The notes beneath the pieces were generated by a model. It was not told where the DNA came from. It saw only the letters and a program-made list of their open reading frames with translations, and made no database searches. A stretch of DNA of 62,431 nucleotides from Paenibacillus sabuli. GTDB lineage: Bacteria; Bacillota; Bacilli; Paenibacillales; Paenibacillaceae. The stretch lies in the NCBI RefSeq assembly GCF_014705605.1, contig NZ_JACXIZ010000047.1, positions 1 to 62,431 of the forward strand, written 5' to 3'. A program made the translations under genes and the position numbers. Within the stretch, counting starts at the first letter, position 1. Each line of letters opens with the position of its first letter. Positions 15,150-23,600 of the stretch are shown in pieces.

Positions 15150-17897
15150 ATGCAAAGCGCAAAAACGAAGCTGTTATTTGTGCTGCTGATCGCAGTGGCG
15201 ATCGGAGCGGGGTATTATTCGGTGCAAATGAGAGACGTGTTGACGCGGTCTCCGCTCAGCGGCGGAGAGCCGCTGGTCAATCTCTCGGCGACAACCGTCG
15301 ACGGGGAAGGCAATACCTATGTCGTCGCCCAATCCAAGCAAGAGGTATACAGCATCCGCCCCGATGGCACGCTGCGGTACCGGATCGGGCATGAGCCGGA
15401 CGACTCCGGCAACCAGATGATTTTTACGGATGTCGCCGCGGACCGCGAAGGGCGGCTCTATGTGCTGAATACAGTGCTCGATCCGTATGGGCTGTACGTG
15501 CTGTCGGAGCATATTTTGCGCTATGATGCGAGCGGCGTCTTCGACCGGCAGCTGTTTGAATGGAAGGGCGACGGCCAGAGCAAGCGGATCGGCCAGGTGC
15601 GGGCGCTGACCGTTGCCGACAGCCGGCTCAGCTTTTTCATTAGCGAGGCGGAGTCGGTCAGTCTGAAGCTGATCGATTTGCGCACCGGGACGATCGAACA
15701 GCCTTACATATTTGATTTGCCCGCCGACCGCTACGTCTCCGAGCTATACGGCCGGGAGCCAGGCGAGCTCTATTACACGACGAAGCGAGGCGCGATCTAC
15801 GAGGTGGACGTCCAGGGCGAGAGCCGGCTGATCTACCCGCTGGACGGCAGCGACGAGATGCGCAAAAAATTCCCTGAGCGCCCGCATGCCGACGCCGCCG
15901 GGAACATGTACGTGGTCGACCGCTCGCAGAATGCGATCGTGCGGCTGGCGCCGGGAGCGTCTTCCACTGAGCTAGTCGTGACGAACGAGGCGCTCGCCGA
16001 GGCCGCTCCGGATGCGGAGAGCTACGACATTCAGGACTTCACGCTCGTGCAGGGCGGATTGCAGGTGGTGCTGCCGGACCGGGTGCTGACCTTCGACGGG
16101 GCAGGCGAGGTAGCCGCCTCGGTGACCGAGGCGGCGTACGACGGGGCGCGCATGACGCAGCGCGCGCTCGTCTGGGCGGCTCTGGTCGCCGGCGTGGCGG
16201 CGCTCTTGGCGCTGGTCGGGATGTTCCATGTTCATGTAATGCAGAGGCGCACGTCTTTTTTCCTCAAGCAGAGCGCGGCGTTCATCCCGTTGATCGTGAT
16301 CTCGATGGCGCTGCTGTCCAATACGATCTACAACAGCTTCACTGACCGGCTGGAGGAGGAGATGAAGCGCGAGCTGTCGGTGCTGGCCCAGAGCGGCAAG
16401 CATATTATCGAGGGCGACCGGCTCGAGCGGCTGACCTCGCCCAATGATTATATGAACGAAGACTACCAGGCGATCAAGTCGCGCATGAGCTTTTTGTTCG
16501 AGGGCGATTCCGATCGGCGCGGACTGTACAGCACGCTGTACAAGTACGACGACGGCAAGCTGTACATCATTGCCGACGACGACGACAGCGTCAATATGTT
16601 CAAGCCCTTCCCCGTTAATGAGGAGAATCTGCTCGTCGTCGAGCAAGGACGCGTCATTGCCGGGAGCTGGACGGACAGCACCGGGGAATGGACCTATGCG
16701 ATCGCGCCGGTCACCAACAGCGCGGGCGAGGTCGTCGGCATCTACGAGACCGGCCGCGACATGAATGTGCTGGCGCGCGACAATCAGAAGATCATGCTGA
16801 GCATTATTCGGAACATCGTGCTCATGACGGCGGCGATCCTGCTCGTCTTTTTGATTACGACCTACTTCATGATGGCCTCGCTGCGCAAGCTGCGCAAGAG
16901 CGTGATGGACATTGCCAACGGCAACTGGGACGCAGAGGTCAAGATCCGGACGCGGGACGAGGTCGCCGACCTGAGCGAGCAATTCAATCTGATGGTGCGC
17001 CACATTCGCCAGTACATCAAGGACATCACGGCCTTCAGCGAGGCGTCTTACCGCTTCGTGCCGCAGCAGTTTTTCAAGTATCTCGGCAAACGCGGCATCC
17101 TCGACATCCATCTCGGCGATCAGGTGCAGCGCAATATGGTGTTGATGGTGACGAAAATCCGCGCCTTCGAGCTCATGTCCAAGCGGCTCACGCCAAAGGA
17201 GAACTTCAACTTCATGAACGCCTTCCTGAGCCGCTTCGGCCCGATCGTCCGTCAGGAGGAAGGACTGATCAGCAGCTACATGGGCGCGGGCTTCATGTCG
17301 CTCTACCCGCGCAATTCGGAGGACGCGGTGCAGGCGGCAATTCGCATTCGCAAGGAGCTCGCGGCGTACAACGAGCACCGCGCCCGCGACGGCTATCAGC
17401 CGGTCGACATCGGCGTGGCCATACACAAGGGCCCGCTCATGCTCGGGATCGTCGGCGAGGAGACGCGGATGGAGGGCAATGTTATCTCCGACGATGTCAA
17501 CCTGACCGCGATGCTCGAGGAGATGTCGGCGAATCTGGGCGTATCCGTATTGGTCACGCGGACGGTCATGGATGCGATGCGCGAGCCCGAGCGCTTCCAA
17601 TTCCGCACGCTCGGACGCATTCGCGTGGAGGGCAAGGGAGAGGCAATGGAGCTATATGACGTGTACGAGGGCGACGACGAATCGATCCGCGCGGCCAAGC
17701 ACAAGACCAAGCCGCTGTTCGAGCAAGGCATCTCGCTCTATCAGCAGGGCCGCTTCTTCGACGCGCGCGAAGCCTTCATCGAGGTCATCAAGCGCAATCG
17801 CCAGGATCAGGCGGCCAAGCTCTACTTCTACCTCTGCGACGAATACTATCAGCGCGGCACATCGGCGGACTGGAACGGCACGCTGGCGGTTTCCTAG
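15150..17897 (+). CDS. Membrane receptor with HAMP and degenerate adenylate/guanylate cyclase domain
   Basis: The product has 915 residues. A membrane segment at 7-22 is followed by an NHL-like propeller (about 45-325), membrane segments near 339-358 and 376-392, an extracytoplasmic sensor (400-545), a membrane segment (551-575), HAMP (576-630), a class III cyclase-type domain (655-840) and a TPR-like tail (850-900). The cyclase core is recognisable from TPKENFNFMN, GPLMLGIVGE and ISDDVNLTAMLE. Against family members that read LFSDIRSF, YIGDA and NLASRLE, it reads MVTKIRAF, YMGAG and NLTAMLE. Both metal aspartates are therefore Lys and Ala, and the transition-state arginine is Met. Classical catalysis is unlikely. 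A GNAT gene follows after 29 bases and a cNMP-binding fusion gene after that, in an apparent operon. Confidence 0.85.
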   Translation: MQSAKTKLLFVLLIAVAIGAGYYSVQMRDVLTRSPLSGGEPLVNLSATTVDGEGNTYVVAQSKQEVYSIRPDGTLRYRIGHEPDDSGNQMIFTDVAADREGRLYVLNTVLDPYGLYVLSEHILRYDASGVFDRQLFEWKGDGQSKRIGQVRALTVADSRLSFFISEAESVSLKLIDLRTGTIEQPYIFDLPADRYVSELYGREPGELYYTTKRGAIYEVDVQGESRLIYPLDGSDEMRKKFPERPHADAAGNMYVVDRSQNAIVRLAPGASSTELVVTNEALAEAAPDAESYDIQDFTLVQGGLQVVLPDRVLTFDGAGEVAASVTEAAYDGARMTQRALVWAALVAGVAALLALVGMFHVHVMQRRTSFFLKQSAAFIPLIVISMALLSNTIYNSFTDRLEEEMKRELSVLAQSGKHIIEGDRLERLTSPNDYMNEDYQAIKSRMSFLFEGDSDRRGLYSTLYKYDDGKLYIIADDDDSVNMFKPFPVNEENLLVVEQGRVIAGSWTDSTGEWTYAIAPVTNSAGEVVGIYETGRDMNVLARDNQKIMLSIIRNIVLMTAAILLVFLITTYFMMASLRKLRKSVMDIANGNWDAEVKIRTRDEVADLSEQFNLMVRHIRQYIKDITAFSEASYRFVPQQFFKYLGKRGILDIHLGDQVQRNMVLMVTKIRAFELMSKRLTPKENFNFMNAFLSRFGPIVRQEEGLISSYMGAGFMSLYPRNSEDAVQAAIRIRKELAAYNEHRARDGYQPVDIGVAIHKGPLMLGIVGEETRMEGNVISDDVNLTAMLEEMSANLGVSVLVTRTVMDAMREPERFQFRTLGRIRVEGKGEAMELYDVYEGDDESIRAAKHKTKPLFEQGISLYQQGRFFDAREAFIEVIKRNRQDQAAKLYFYLCDEYYQRGTSADWNGTLAVS

Positions 17898-17926
17898 ACC
17901 ATGAGCGACAAGGAGCGTAAGAGACG

Positions 17927-18436
17927 ATGAAAAAAACGGCGTACCGGATCAAGCGGCTGACAGAGGAAGCGGAGGCGGCGCGCGTTGTCGATTTTTTTCT
18001 CTCCGACGCTTCCTTCGACGATACCCGGCACACCCCGGGCGAGCTGGTTCATTTTCGCACCAATCCCTTTAAGGCGCTGCAAGGCGAATACTGCTTCTGG
18101 ATTGCGCAGAACGAGCAGGGCGATATTGTCGGCGTGAACAGCCTGCTGCCCAACGAGCAGCAGACGGGCGGCTATTACTGGGATTATGTCGTGGTTCATC
18201 GCGCCTGTCGGCAATCCGGCATCGCCGCGGGACTGATCGACGAGATGCTGGCCTTTTTGCAAAAGGCCCGGGCCCGCTATGTCATTACCTATACATGCGA
18301 TCTGGAGGCGTACGATCCGATTCGCAAGCTGTTCGAGCGGCGCGGCTTCGTGCAGATCGGACGTTGTCCCGATTATTATTTTGACGGCGAGGACCGCTTG
18401 ATCTATTACCTCAAACTTACAGAGTCTGGAGTCTGA
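17927..18436 (+). CDS. GNAT-family N-acetyltransferase
   Basis: This 169-residue protein has the GNAT fold order: an N-terminal strand-helix (YRIKRLTEEAEA), strand 4 (YYWDYVVVH), then the acetyl-CoA loop RACRQSGIAAGLIDEMLAFL in place of the usual Q/RxxGxG/A, and a C-terminal DPIRKLFERRGFVQIG helix-strand. It would transfer an acetyl group from acetyl-CoA to an amine; the substrate cannot be read from the sequence. It lies between the cyclase-like receptor (29 bases upstream) and the HEAT/cNMP fusion (5 bases downstream), so it is probably co-transcribed and may modify one of these partners. AAGGAG lies 12 bases before the ATG. Confidence 0.78.
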   Translation: MKKTAYRIKRLTEEAEAARVVDFFLSDASFDDTRHTPGELVHFRTNPFKALQGEYCFWIAQNEQGDIVGVNSLLPNEQQTGGYYWDYVVVHRACRQSGIAAGLIDEMLAFLQKARARYVITYTCDLEAYDPIRKLFERRGFVQIGRCPDYYFDGEDRLIYYLKLTESGV

Positions 18437-18441
18437 CGCTT

Positions 18442-21400
18442 GTGGAATTTTTGCTTCGCTTGCTGAATATTCGCTCCGAGGATCGGCGCAAGCTCGTCTT
18501 GATGGCGCCGGTCTTCTTCCTGTGCGGGATCGCCGAGCTCATGACGTACAATGGCTTCATGACGCTGTTCAATCAACGCTTCGGCAGTGAATTCTTACCC
18601 TACGTCTATGCGGCCGAGGCTGTGATTTTGCCGCTGGAGGCGTGGTTCATGTCATGGCTCACCGGCAGATTGAGCAAGCCCGCCTTGATGCGCACGCTGT
18701 ATGGCATCATGGTCGGTCTGGTCGTGCTCAACGCGGTCGTGCTCGCCGCGTTGCTCGCGGCGGACGCCGATGTGCGCTGGTACTATCCATTCCTGTTCCT
18801 GACTTCGAGCTTCGTCGTGCGGCAGCAGACGATCCTGCTGTGGAGCCTGGCCGTCGATCTGTGTCCGACGCAGCAGGCCAAGCGGCTGATGCCGATGTTC
18901 GTCTCGGCGGCGACGCTGGGCGGCATCGTCTCGGGCCTGCTCGTGCAAGCGGTCAACAAGCTGCTCGGCGCGGACTTTGTGTATATCCTGGCGCCGCTCT
19001 TTTTGCTCGCAGGCATGATCAATTACCGCAAGGCCATCGTGCGTTATCTCGTGCCGCTGACGCTGCGCGACGACAAGCGGGCCGCCGAGGCGCCGCAAGT
19101 CCTTCGCTCGTCCGATTACTTCAAGCAATCGCTGCGCTCGCCTTTTTTGCTATGCGCAATCGGTCTGATGACGCTGATGCCGGCGCTTTACTTTTTGATG
19201 GAATATCAGTTTTTGACGATCTCGCATCGCTATTTTGCGACGGAGGAGCAATTTGGCGCCTTTTTTGGCCTGATTACGACCTTGCTCTTCACGGCGGCCT
19301 TCCTGCTGCAGATGATCTCGGGAAGGCTGATGGCCAGGCTCGGCGCCAGCAATGTGCTGGTCGCCATTGCCGGCGTATTCGTATTGTGCTTTCTCGGCCT
19401 TGCCCTGGCGTTCGATACGTCGCTGCTTTTGTACGCGGTGTCCGGCGGGTACATGTTCGTTTATTTGCTGCTCTATTATTTCGCCGAGCCGTCGTATCAG
19501 CTTTTTTTCAAAATTATGCCGATCGAGAGTCGCGACGGCTTCCGCTATGTGGCCCAGGGCATCGCCGCTTCGGCCGGCATTGCGCTCGGAGCCGGACTGC
19601 AATTCTTGCACACGGGCTTCGGCCTGCCGCTGCAGCCGCTGGCAATCGTCGGCACGCTCGCGGCCGTCGCGCTGATCGGGCTGGCCTGGACAGAGCGACA
19701 GCTCTATGTCCGCGAGCTCATTCGTGGCGTCCAGCATATGCGCAGCGCTGGAATGGAGCTGGCTGCCTCGTTCGAGGGCTTCTTCCATCACGCCAAGACG
19801 CTCGCGGCCGTGCGCGGGCTGCTGCGCCATCCCAACGACTATGCGCGCGAGGTGGCGCTCGATATTATACGCCGCACGCAGGACGAGCGCTTCCTCCCGC
19901 AATTGCTTGATCTGGTCGATGATCGGAGCGCGCGCATCCGCATCGCCGCACTTCGGGCAATGCGGCTCGACCTGGCGGATCTGCCGGCGATGGTCAAGGT
20001 TGCCTCTTACCTGGAGGACCCGGATTACGAGGTGCGGGCCGAGGGAGTGCGGCTGCTGGCACGCGCGGTTCATATGAAGCATCAGGCGTTCTACTTCATC
20101 CGGCTCAAGCTGCTCGACCCGCATCCGATGGTCGTGGCGGAGGCGGTGAAGGGGCTCTACGCGCTGGAGAGCGAGCAGAGCTACGAAGCGTGCTACGAGG
20201 TCATCCAGCGGCTGCTCGGCGAGGGCGGGGAAGGCGCGGTCTACATGATCGAGGCGATCGCCGAGCTGGACATGTACAGCTTCTTGCCGGACGTGGAGCC
20301 GCTGCTGCAGGCGGAGCAGCCGTCGGTGAAGACTGCCGCGATCCGGTGTCTCGGCAAGCTAGGGCATCATGCGGCGATCGGCGGCATGCTGACGCTGCTG
20401 CCGACCTCGGACCCGGAAGTCCACGCTTCGGTGACCGAAGCGTTCGGACAGATGGGCGAGCAGGCGGTCGAACCGCTGCGTCAGGCGCTATTCTACGCGC
20501 ACCCCAAGGTGTGGAACACCGCGATGACGGCGCTGGCGCGGCTGCTGGATGAGCAAGGCTGCCAGGCGCATCTCGTGCCGGAGTGTGTGCAGCGGCTCGA
20601 TCAGCTGCACGGCGAACGCGGCATGGCGGCCGCGCTCGCCTATCGGGACTGGGCCGATCTGGCGGAGCTCACGGAGCTTCGTCTCGGCGAGATTCGCGCG
20701 CTCGTACTGGGCGGCGTATGGGCGGTCATGAGCCGCCTCTCCGACGAGCAGGTCATCGCCGCGCTGCGTCAGGCGATTGAGGACGCCGATGAAGAAACGC
20801 GGGAGAACGGGCTGGAAATTCTGTCGGAGGGCACGGGCGACCGCAGGCTCTCGGCGGCGCTGCTCGCCACGCTGCAAAAGCTGGAGCAGCCGATTCGCGT
20901 GGCCTCGGAGGCCGAAGCGACGGAACGGATTCAGCAGGGCGGGCAGTCCACCGATCATTGGCTGTGCGCCCTGGCCTTCAGTGCATATCAACGAATGGAG
21001 AACAAGACGATGCAGGATGAATTGCAATTATTCGGCATGCTGGATAAAGTCGTTTTCTTAAAGCAAGTCTCGTTTTTTTCGGATCTGTCGATTGAGGAGC
21101 TGGGCCTGATCGCGGGCATCGCCGAGGAGGAAACCCATGCGGATCAGGCCGAGTTGCTGCGCAAGGGCGAGGTCAGTCCGGCGATGTACGTCATCATTTC
21201 CGGCAATGTCGAGCTGTCCAGCCGCTCGACCAGCGGCGTCGAAGGGACAATCGGCGTGCTCGGGCCGCGGGAGGTATTCGGCGAGACGTCCGCACTGGAC
21301 AGCAGCCCGTCCAATGTCACGGCGGTTGCGCTGCTCGGCGAGGTGCGGATGCTCGCGCTGAACGGCGAAGAGGTGTCGCGGTTGATCCGGCTGCATCCGG

Positions 21401-21480
21401 AGATCGGCATCGGCCTGCTGCGCGCCTCCTTCGCCCGCGTGCGCCAACTGGAGCAAATGATCATGCGGATCGGGGAGTAG
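18442..21480 (+). CDS. Nucleotide-carrier-like membrane domain fused to HEAT repeats and a cyclic-nucleotide-binding fold
   Basis: The start is a GTG 5 bases after the GNAT stop; the product has 1012 residues. Residues 1-415 hold about ten to twelve membrane segments of the MFS/ATP-ADP-carrier (NTT/Tlc) type. Residues about 430-830 are HEAT-like helical repeats (DPDYEVRAEGVRLLARA, DPEVHASVTEAFGQMG). Residues about 868-985 form a cyclic-nucleotide-binding beta-roll (FFSDLSIEELGLIAGI, GEVSPAMYVIISGNVELS, FGETSALDSSPSNVTAVA). In the phosphate-binding cassette the GE is kept, but the arginine that normally follows (as in PRSATV or ERSAWV) is Asn, so cAMP/cGMP binding is doubtful. Its operon partner is the degenerate cyclase-like receptor. 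Transport may be absent, with the membrane part acting as an anchor. Function is inferred from architecture only. Confidence 0.75.
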   Translation: MEFLLRLLNIRSEDRRKLVLMAPVFFLCGIAELMTYNGFMTLFNQRFGSEFLPYVYAAEAVILPLEAWFMSWLTGRLSKPALMRTLYGIMVGLVVLNAVVLAALLAADADVRWYYPFLFLTSSFVVRQQTILLWSLAVDLCPTQQAKRLMPMFVSAATLGGIVSGLLVQAVNKLLGADFVYILAPLFLLAGMINYRKAIVRYLVPLTLRDDKRAAEAPQVLRSSDYFKQSLRSPFLLCAIGLMTLMPALYFLMEYQFLTISHRYFATEEQFGAFFGLITTLLFTAAFLLQMISGRLMARLGASNVLVAIAGVFVLCFLGLALAFDTSLLLYAVSGGYMFVYLLLYYFAEPSYQLFFKIMPIESRDGFRYVAQGIAASAGIALGAGLQFLHTGFGLPLQPLAIVGTLAAVALIGLAWTERQLYVRELIRGVQHMRSAGMELAASFEGFFHHAKTLAAVRGLLRHPNDYAREVALDIIRRTQDERFLPQLLDLVDDRSARIRIAALRAMRLDLADLPAMVKVASYLEDPDYEVRAEGVRLLARAVHMKHQAFYFIRLKLLDPHPMVVAEAVKGLYALESEQSYEACYEVIQRLLGEGGEGAVYMIEAIAELDMYSFLPDVEPLLQAEQPSVKTAAIRCLGKLGHHAAIGGMLTLLPTSDPEVHASVTEAFGQMGEQAVEPLRQALFYAHPKVWNTAMTALARLLDEQGCQAHLVPECVQRLDQLHGERGMAAALAYRDWADLAELTELRLGEIRALVLGGVWAVMSRLSDEQVIAALRQAIEDADEETRENGLEILSEGTGDRRLSAALLATLQKLEQPIRVASEAEATERIQQGGQSTDHWLCALAFSAYQRMENKTMQDELQLFGMLDKVVFLKQVSFFSDLSIEELGLIAGIAEEETHADQAELLRKGEVSPAMYVIISGNVELSSRSTSGVEGTIGVLGPREVFGETSALDSSPSNVTAVALLGEVRMLALNGEEVSRLIRLHPEIGIGLLRASFARVRQLEQMIMRIGE

Positions 21481-21508
21481 CGACAAGCGAGGCGAGTTGT
21501 GCTATATT
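21480..21508 (+). promoter_or_regulatory. Possible sigma-A promoter for the DUF4157 gene
   Basis: GCGACA (21480-21485) and TATATT (21503-21508) are separated by 17 bases and lie 30 bases before the DUF4157 start. The -35 box overlaps the stop codon of the preceding gene, so the effector-type gene may be expressed separately from the signalling operon. Confidence 0.42.
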
Positions 21509-21537
21509 GATAACAAAATGAGCGAGGAGGCGAGCGT

Positions 21538-22365
21538 ATGGGGATGCTGCGACGGTACCGTTCCGCACACAGAAAAGGGCGCAGGCGCGAGGAAACGGAT
21601 GCCCTGCCGCTCCAGACCCGCTCGGCCGCGGCCGAGCGGGCGACGCCCGCCGCTCAGCCGATGACGCTCGCTCCGACGCACATGCATCACCTGCAGCGGA
21701 CAGTCGGCAATCATGCGGTGCAGCAGCTGCTGCGCCGCAAGGCGGAGCAGCCCGTCCCGCTCGTGACGCCCAAGCTGCAGATCGGCGCGGTGCATGATCC
21801 GCAGGAGCAGCAGGCGGATCAGATCGCGTACCGCGTCGTCCGCGAGATCAACACGACGCGACCCTCGGATACGACGATCCAGCCCAGCCGCTCCCAGAGC
21901 CCCGCGGAAATGACGGAGGCCGAATCCGAGCATGCGGCGCCGGGATGGACGATGCTCCCGCTGCTGCCGGGCCGCTCCAAAAAGAAGCCGCAGCAAAAGC
22001 AGGCGCCTCCGAAGGTTCAAATGACGCCGCAGCCGCATCAGCATCCTCGGCAATGGGCGGGCGGCGCTTTTTGGCAGCAGGGGCAAACGGTGGAGCAGCT
22101 GCTGGCGCGCACGCGCGGCAACGGAGACCCGTTGCCCGCTGCCCTGGCGCAGGAACTGCAGCAGGCGTTCGGCGCGGATTTTTCACATGTCGTCGTCCAT
22201 ACGGGAGAGACGGCCGATCGGCTGGCGCGAATGGTCGGCGCACGGGCCTTCGCGAGCGGACGCGATCTTTATTTCGCCCAGGGGCAATATTTGCCGCATA
22301 CGAGAGGCGGCCAGCAGTTGATCAGTCACGAATTGGCCCATGTGCAGCAGCAGATGCGGCAGTAA
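21538..22365 (+). CDS. DUF4157 (eCIS core domain) protein
   Basis: This 275-residue protein has an AGGAGG site before the ATG. Residues 52-105 carry LQRTVGNHAVQQLLRRK, LQIGAVHDPQEQQADQIA motifs typical of proteins that carry the eCIS core domain. Residues 110-190 are a Pro/Gln/Lys-rich linker. Residues about 196-273 are the DUF4157 domain (LPAALAQELQQAFGADFS, VVHTGETADRLARMVGARAFASG) ending in HELAHVQQQ, with HExxH at 264-268. DUF4157 marks cargo or toxins of extracellular contractile injection systems and resembles a zinc peptidase fold. Here the protein stops two residues after the motif, so no toxin domain follows. It could be a stand-alone protease-like carrier, a trimmed effector or a particle component. 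Confidence 0.88.
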   Translation: MGMLRRYRSAHRKGRRREETDALPLQTRSAAAERATPAAQPMTLAPTHMHHLQRTVGNHAVQQLLRRKAEQPVPLVTPKLQIGAVHDPQEQQADQIAYRVVREINTTRPSDTTIQPSRSQSPAEMTEAESEHAAPGWTMLPLLPGRSKKKPQQKQAPPKVQMTPQPHQHPRQWAGGAFWQQGQTVEQLLARTRGNGDPLPAALAQELQQAFGADFSHVVVHTGETADRLARMVGARAFASGRDLYFAQGQYLPHTRGGQQLISHELAHVQQQMRQ

Positions 22366-22398
22366 GGGGCGCGCGTCCGAGATTTTATGCCTGGATAG

Positions 22399-22428
22399 TT
22401 GCGGGGAGCGGGGAATTACGAGTACAAT
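22399..22428 (+). promoter_or_regulatory. Likely sigma-A promoter for the GyrI-like gene
   Basis: TTGCGG (22399-22404) and TACAAT (22423-22428) lie 18 bases apart, about 70 bases before the ATG at 22500. Confidence 0.5.
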
Positions 22429-22499
22429 AGCAGGGTGAACCACTGCGCATGGCGCACTTGCGGTGTTTCGCGAATTCAGGTAGCCGGGAGGAATCCGCA

Positions 22500-22970
22500 A
22501 TGGACAACTGCATGTTGGTCAGCAAGCCTGCGCTGCATTTGGTGGGCATCAGCTATTCCGGTCCGTATTCCACGATTCCGGACGAGGCGATTCGTCTCCA
22601 GGGAGAATTCCAGGCCCGCAAGCATGAATTAAACGACAGCGTCATCTCCAACGCGATTTACAGTCCGTATTACGGCAACGAAGCGTTTGCTACGTATTGG
22701 GCGTGCTGCGCGGTGCGCCGGCAGGAGCAGGCGCCAAAGGGCATGGTCCAGTTCACGATTCCCGAGCGGACCTACGCGCTCGTGTCCTGCACGAACAAAC
22801 GCATCGGCGAAGGCTACGAACAGATCTTTTCGTGGATGCGCGAGCACAGCCTCATCAAAGAGGAAAAGGCCGTCGCAATCGAGATTTATTACGTCGACGA
22901 GCATCTCGAAGAAGAGCAGGTCGAGCTATTGATCCCGGTCGTCCAGCATGATCGGACGGGCTCGCAGTAG
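22500..22970 (+). CDS. GyrI-like / AraC effector-binding domain protein
   Basis: This 156-residue protein starts at the ATG preceded by GGGAGGA (an upstream in-frame ATG at 22449 has no such site). It consists of a single GyrI-like fold: two strand-helix-strand repeats with a central SNAIYSPYYGNEAFATYWACCAV segment split by a turn, then IPERTYALVSC and AVAIEIYYVDEHLEEEQVELLIPV. These domains bind small hydrophobic ligands and occur alone or at the end of AraC/MerR regulators. No HTH is present, so it is a stand-alone sensor or binding protein. A terminator follows directly. Confidence 0.7.
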   Translation: MDNCMLVSKPALHLVGISYSGPYSTIPDEAIRLQGEFQARKHELNDSVISNAIYSPYYGNEAFATYWACCAVRRQEQAPKGMVQFTIPERTYALVSCTNKRIGEGYEQIFSWMREHSLIKEEKAVAIEIYYVDEHLEEEQVELLIPVVQHDRTGSQ

Positions 22971-22989
22971 CAATTCCATAGCGCGACAA

Positions 22990-23019
22990 CCAAGAGCTGA
23001 ATATCGGCTCTTTATTTTT
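22990..23019 (+). terminator. Intrinsic terminator after the GyrI-like gene
   Basis: AAGAGC (22990-22995) pairs with GCTCTT (23005-23010), followed by TTATTTTTTT. Confidence 0.75.
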
Positions 23020-23034
23020 TTCGGGGGGCTGAGC

Positions 23035-23598
23035 ATGGCGCATATGATTGGAGAACGGATCAGACTCAGGGAATATCGGCGCGAGGATGTGCGCTGCATG
23101 CGGGAGTGGGTCAACGATCCGGACATCTGCAATTGCTTGTCCGACATTTTCATGTACCCGCATACGCTGCATCAGACCGAGTCGTTTGTCGAGCGCGTAC
23201 TCGAGGGACAGGACGGGCATCAAGGCTTTGTCATCGCGGAGCGGGACACGGAAGCTTATATCGGTCAGCTCGATTTGTTCGAGATTGATTGGAAGAACCG
23301 CTGTGCCGATCTGGGCATCGTCATCGGCAACAGACACCATCACGGCCTGGGCTACGGCAGAGAGGCGCTCCGGCTGCTGCAGCGGTTCGCCTTCGAGACG
23401 ATGAATCTGCACCGGCTGCAGCTCGAGGTCCATGACGACAACGAGCGTGCAATCCGCTGCTACGCGAGCTGCGGCTTCCGCGAGGAAGGCAGGCAGCGGC
23501 AGCGCATCTATCGACGGGGCGCATATCGCGATCTCGTCTGGATGGCTTGCCTGCGCGAAGACTATGCTGCCGCGACAACGTTGGAACAGGAGGCTTAA
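23035..23598 (+). CDS. GNAT-family acetyltransferase, RimJ/RimL type
   Basis: This 187-residue protein starts at the ATG preceded by a G-rich site (GGGGGGCTGAGC). It has the RimJ/L-type GNAT pattern: an opening IRLREYRREDV, EWVNDPDICN, a QLDLFEIDWKNRCADLGIVIG strand pair, and the acetyl-CoA loop HHGLGYGREALRLLQRFAF followed by NERAIRCYASCGFREEGRQR. It probably acetylates an alpha-amine or small-molecule amine. The next gene begins 3 bases after its stop with its own AGGAGG, so the glycosyltransferase is co-transcribed with it. The terminator upstream suggests a separate transcript from the GyrI-like gene. Confidence 0.82.
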   Translation: MAHMIGERIRLREYRREDVRCMREWVNDPDICNCLSDIFMYPHTLHQTESFVERVLEGQDGHQGFVIAERDTEAYIGQLDLFEIDWKNRCADLGIVIGNRHHHGLGYGREALRLLQRFAFETMNLHRLQLEVHDDNERAIRCYASCGFREEGRQRQRIYRRGAYRDLVWMACLREDYAAATTLEQEA

Positions 23599-23600
23599 TC

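Noticed and set aside
15972-17600. A minus-strand frame of about 540 codons opposite the cyclase-like gene
   Set aside because: His/Arg-rich shadow of a well-supported receptor gene with recognisable domains.
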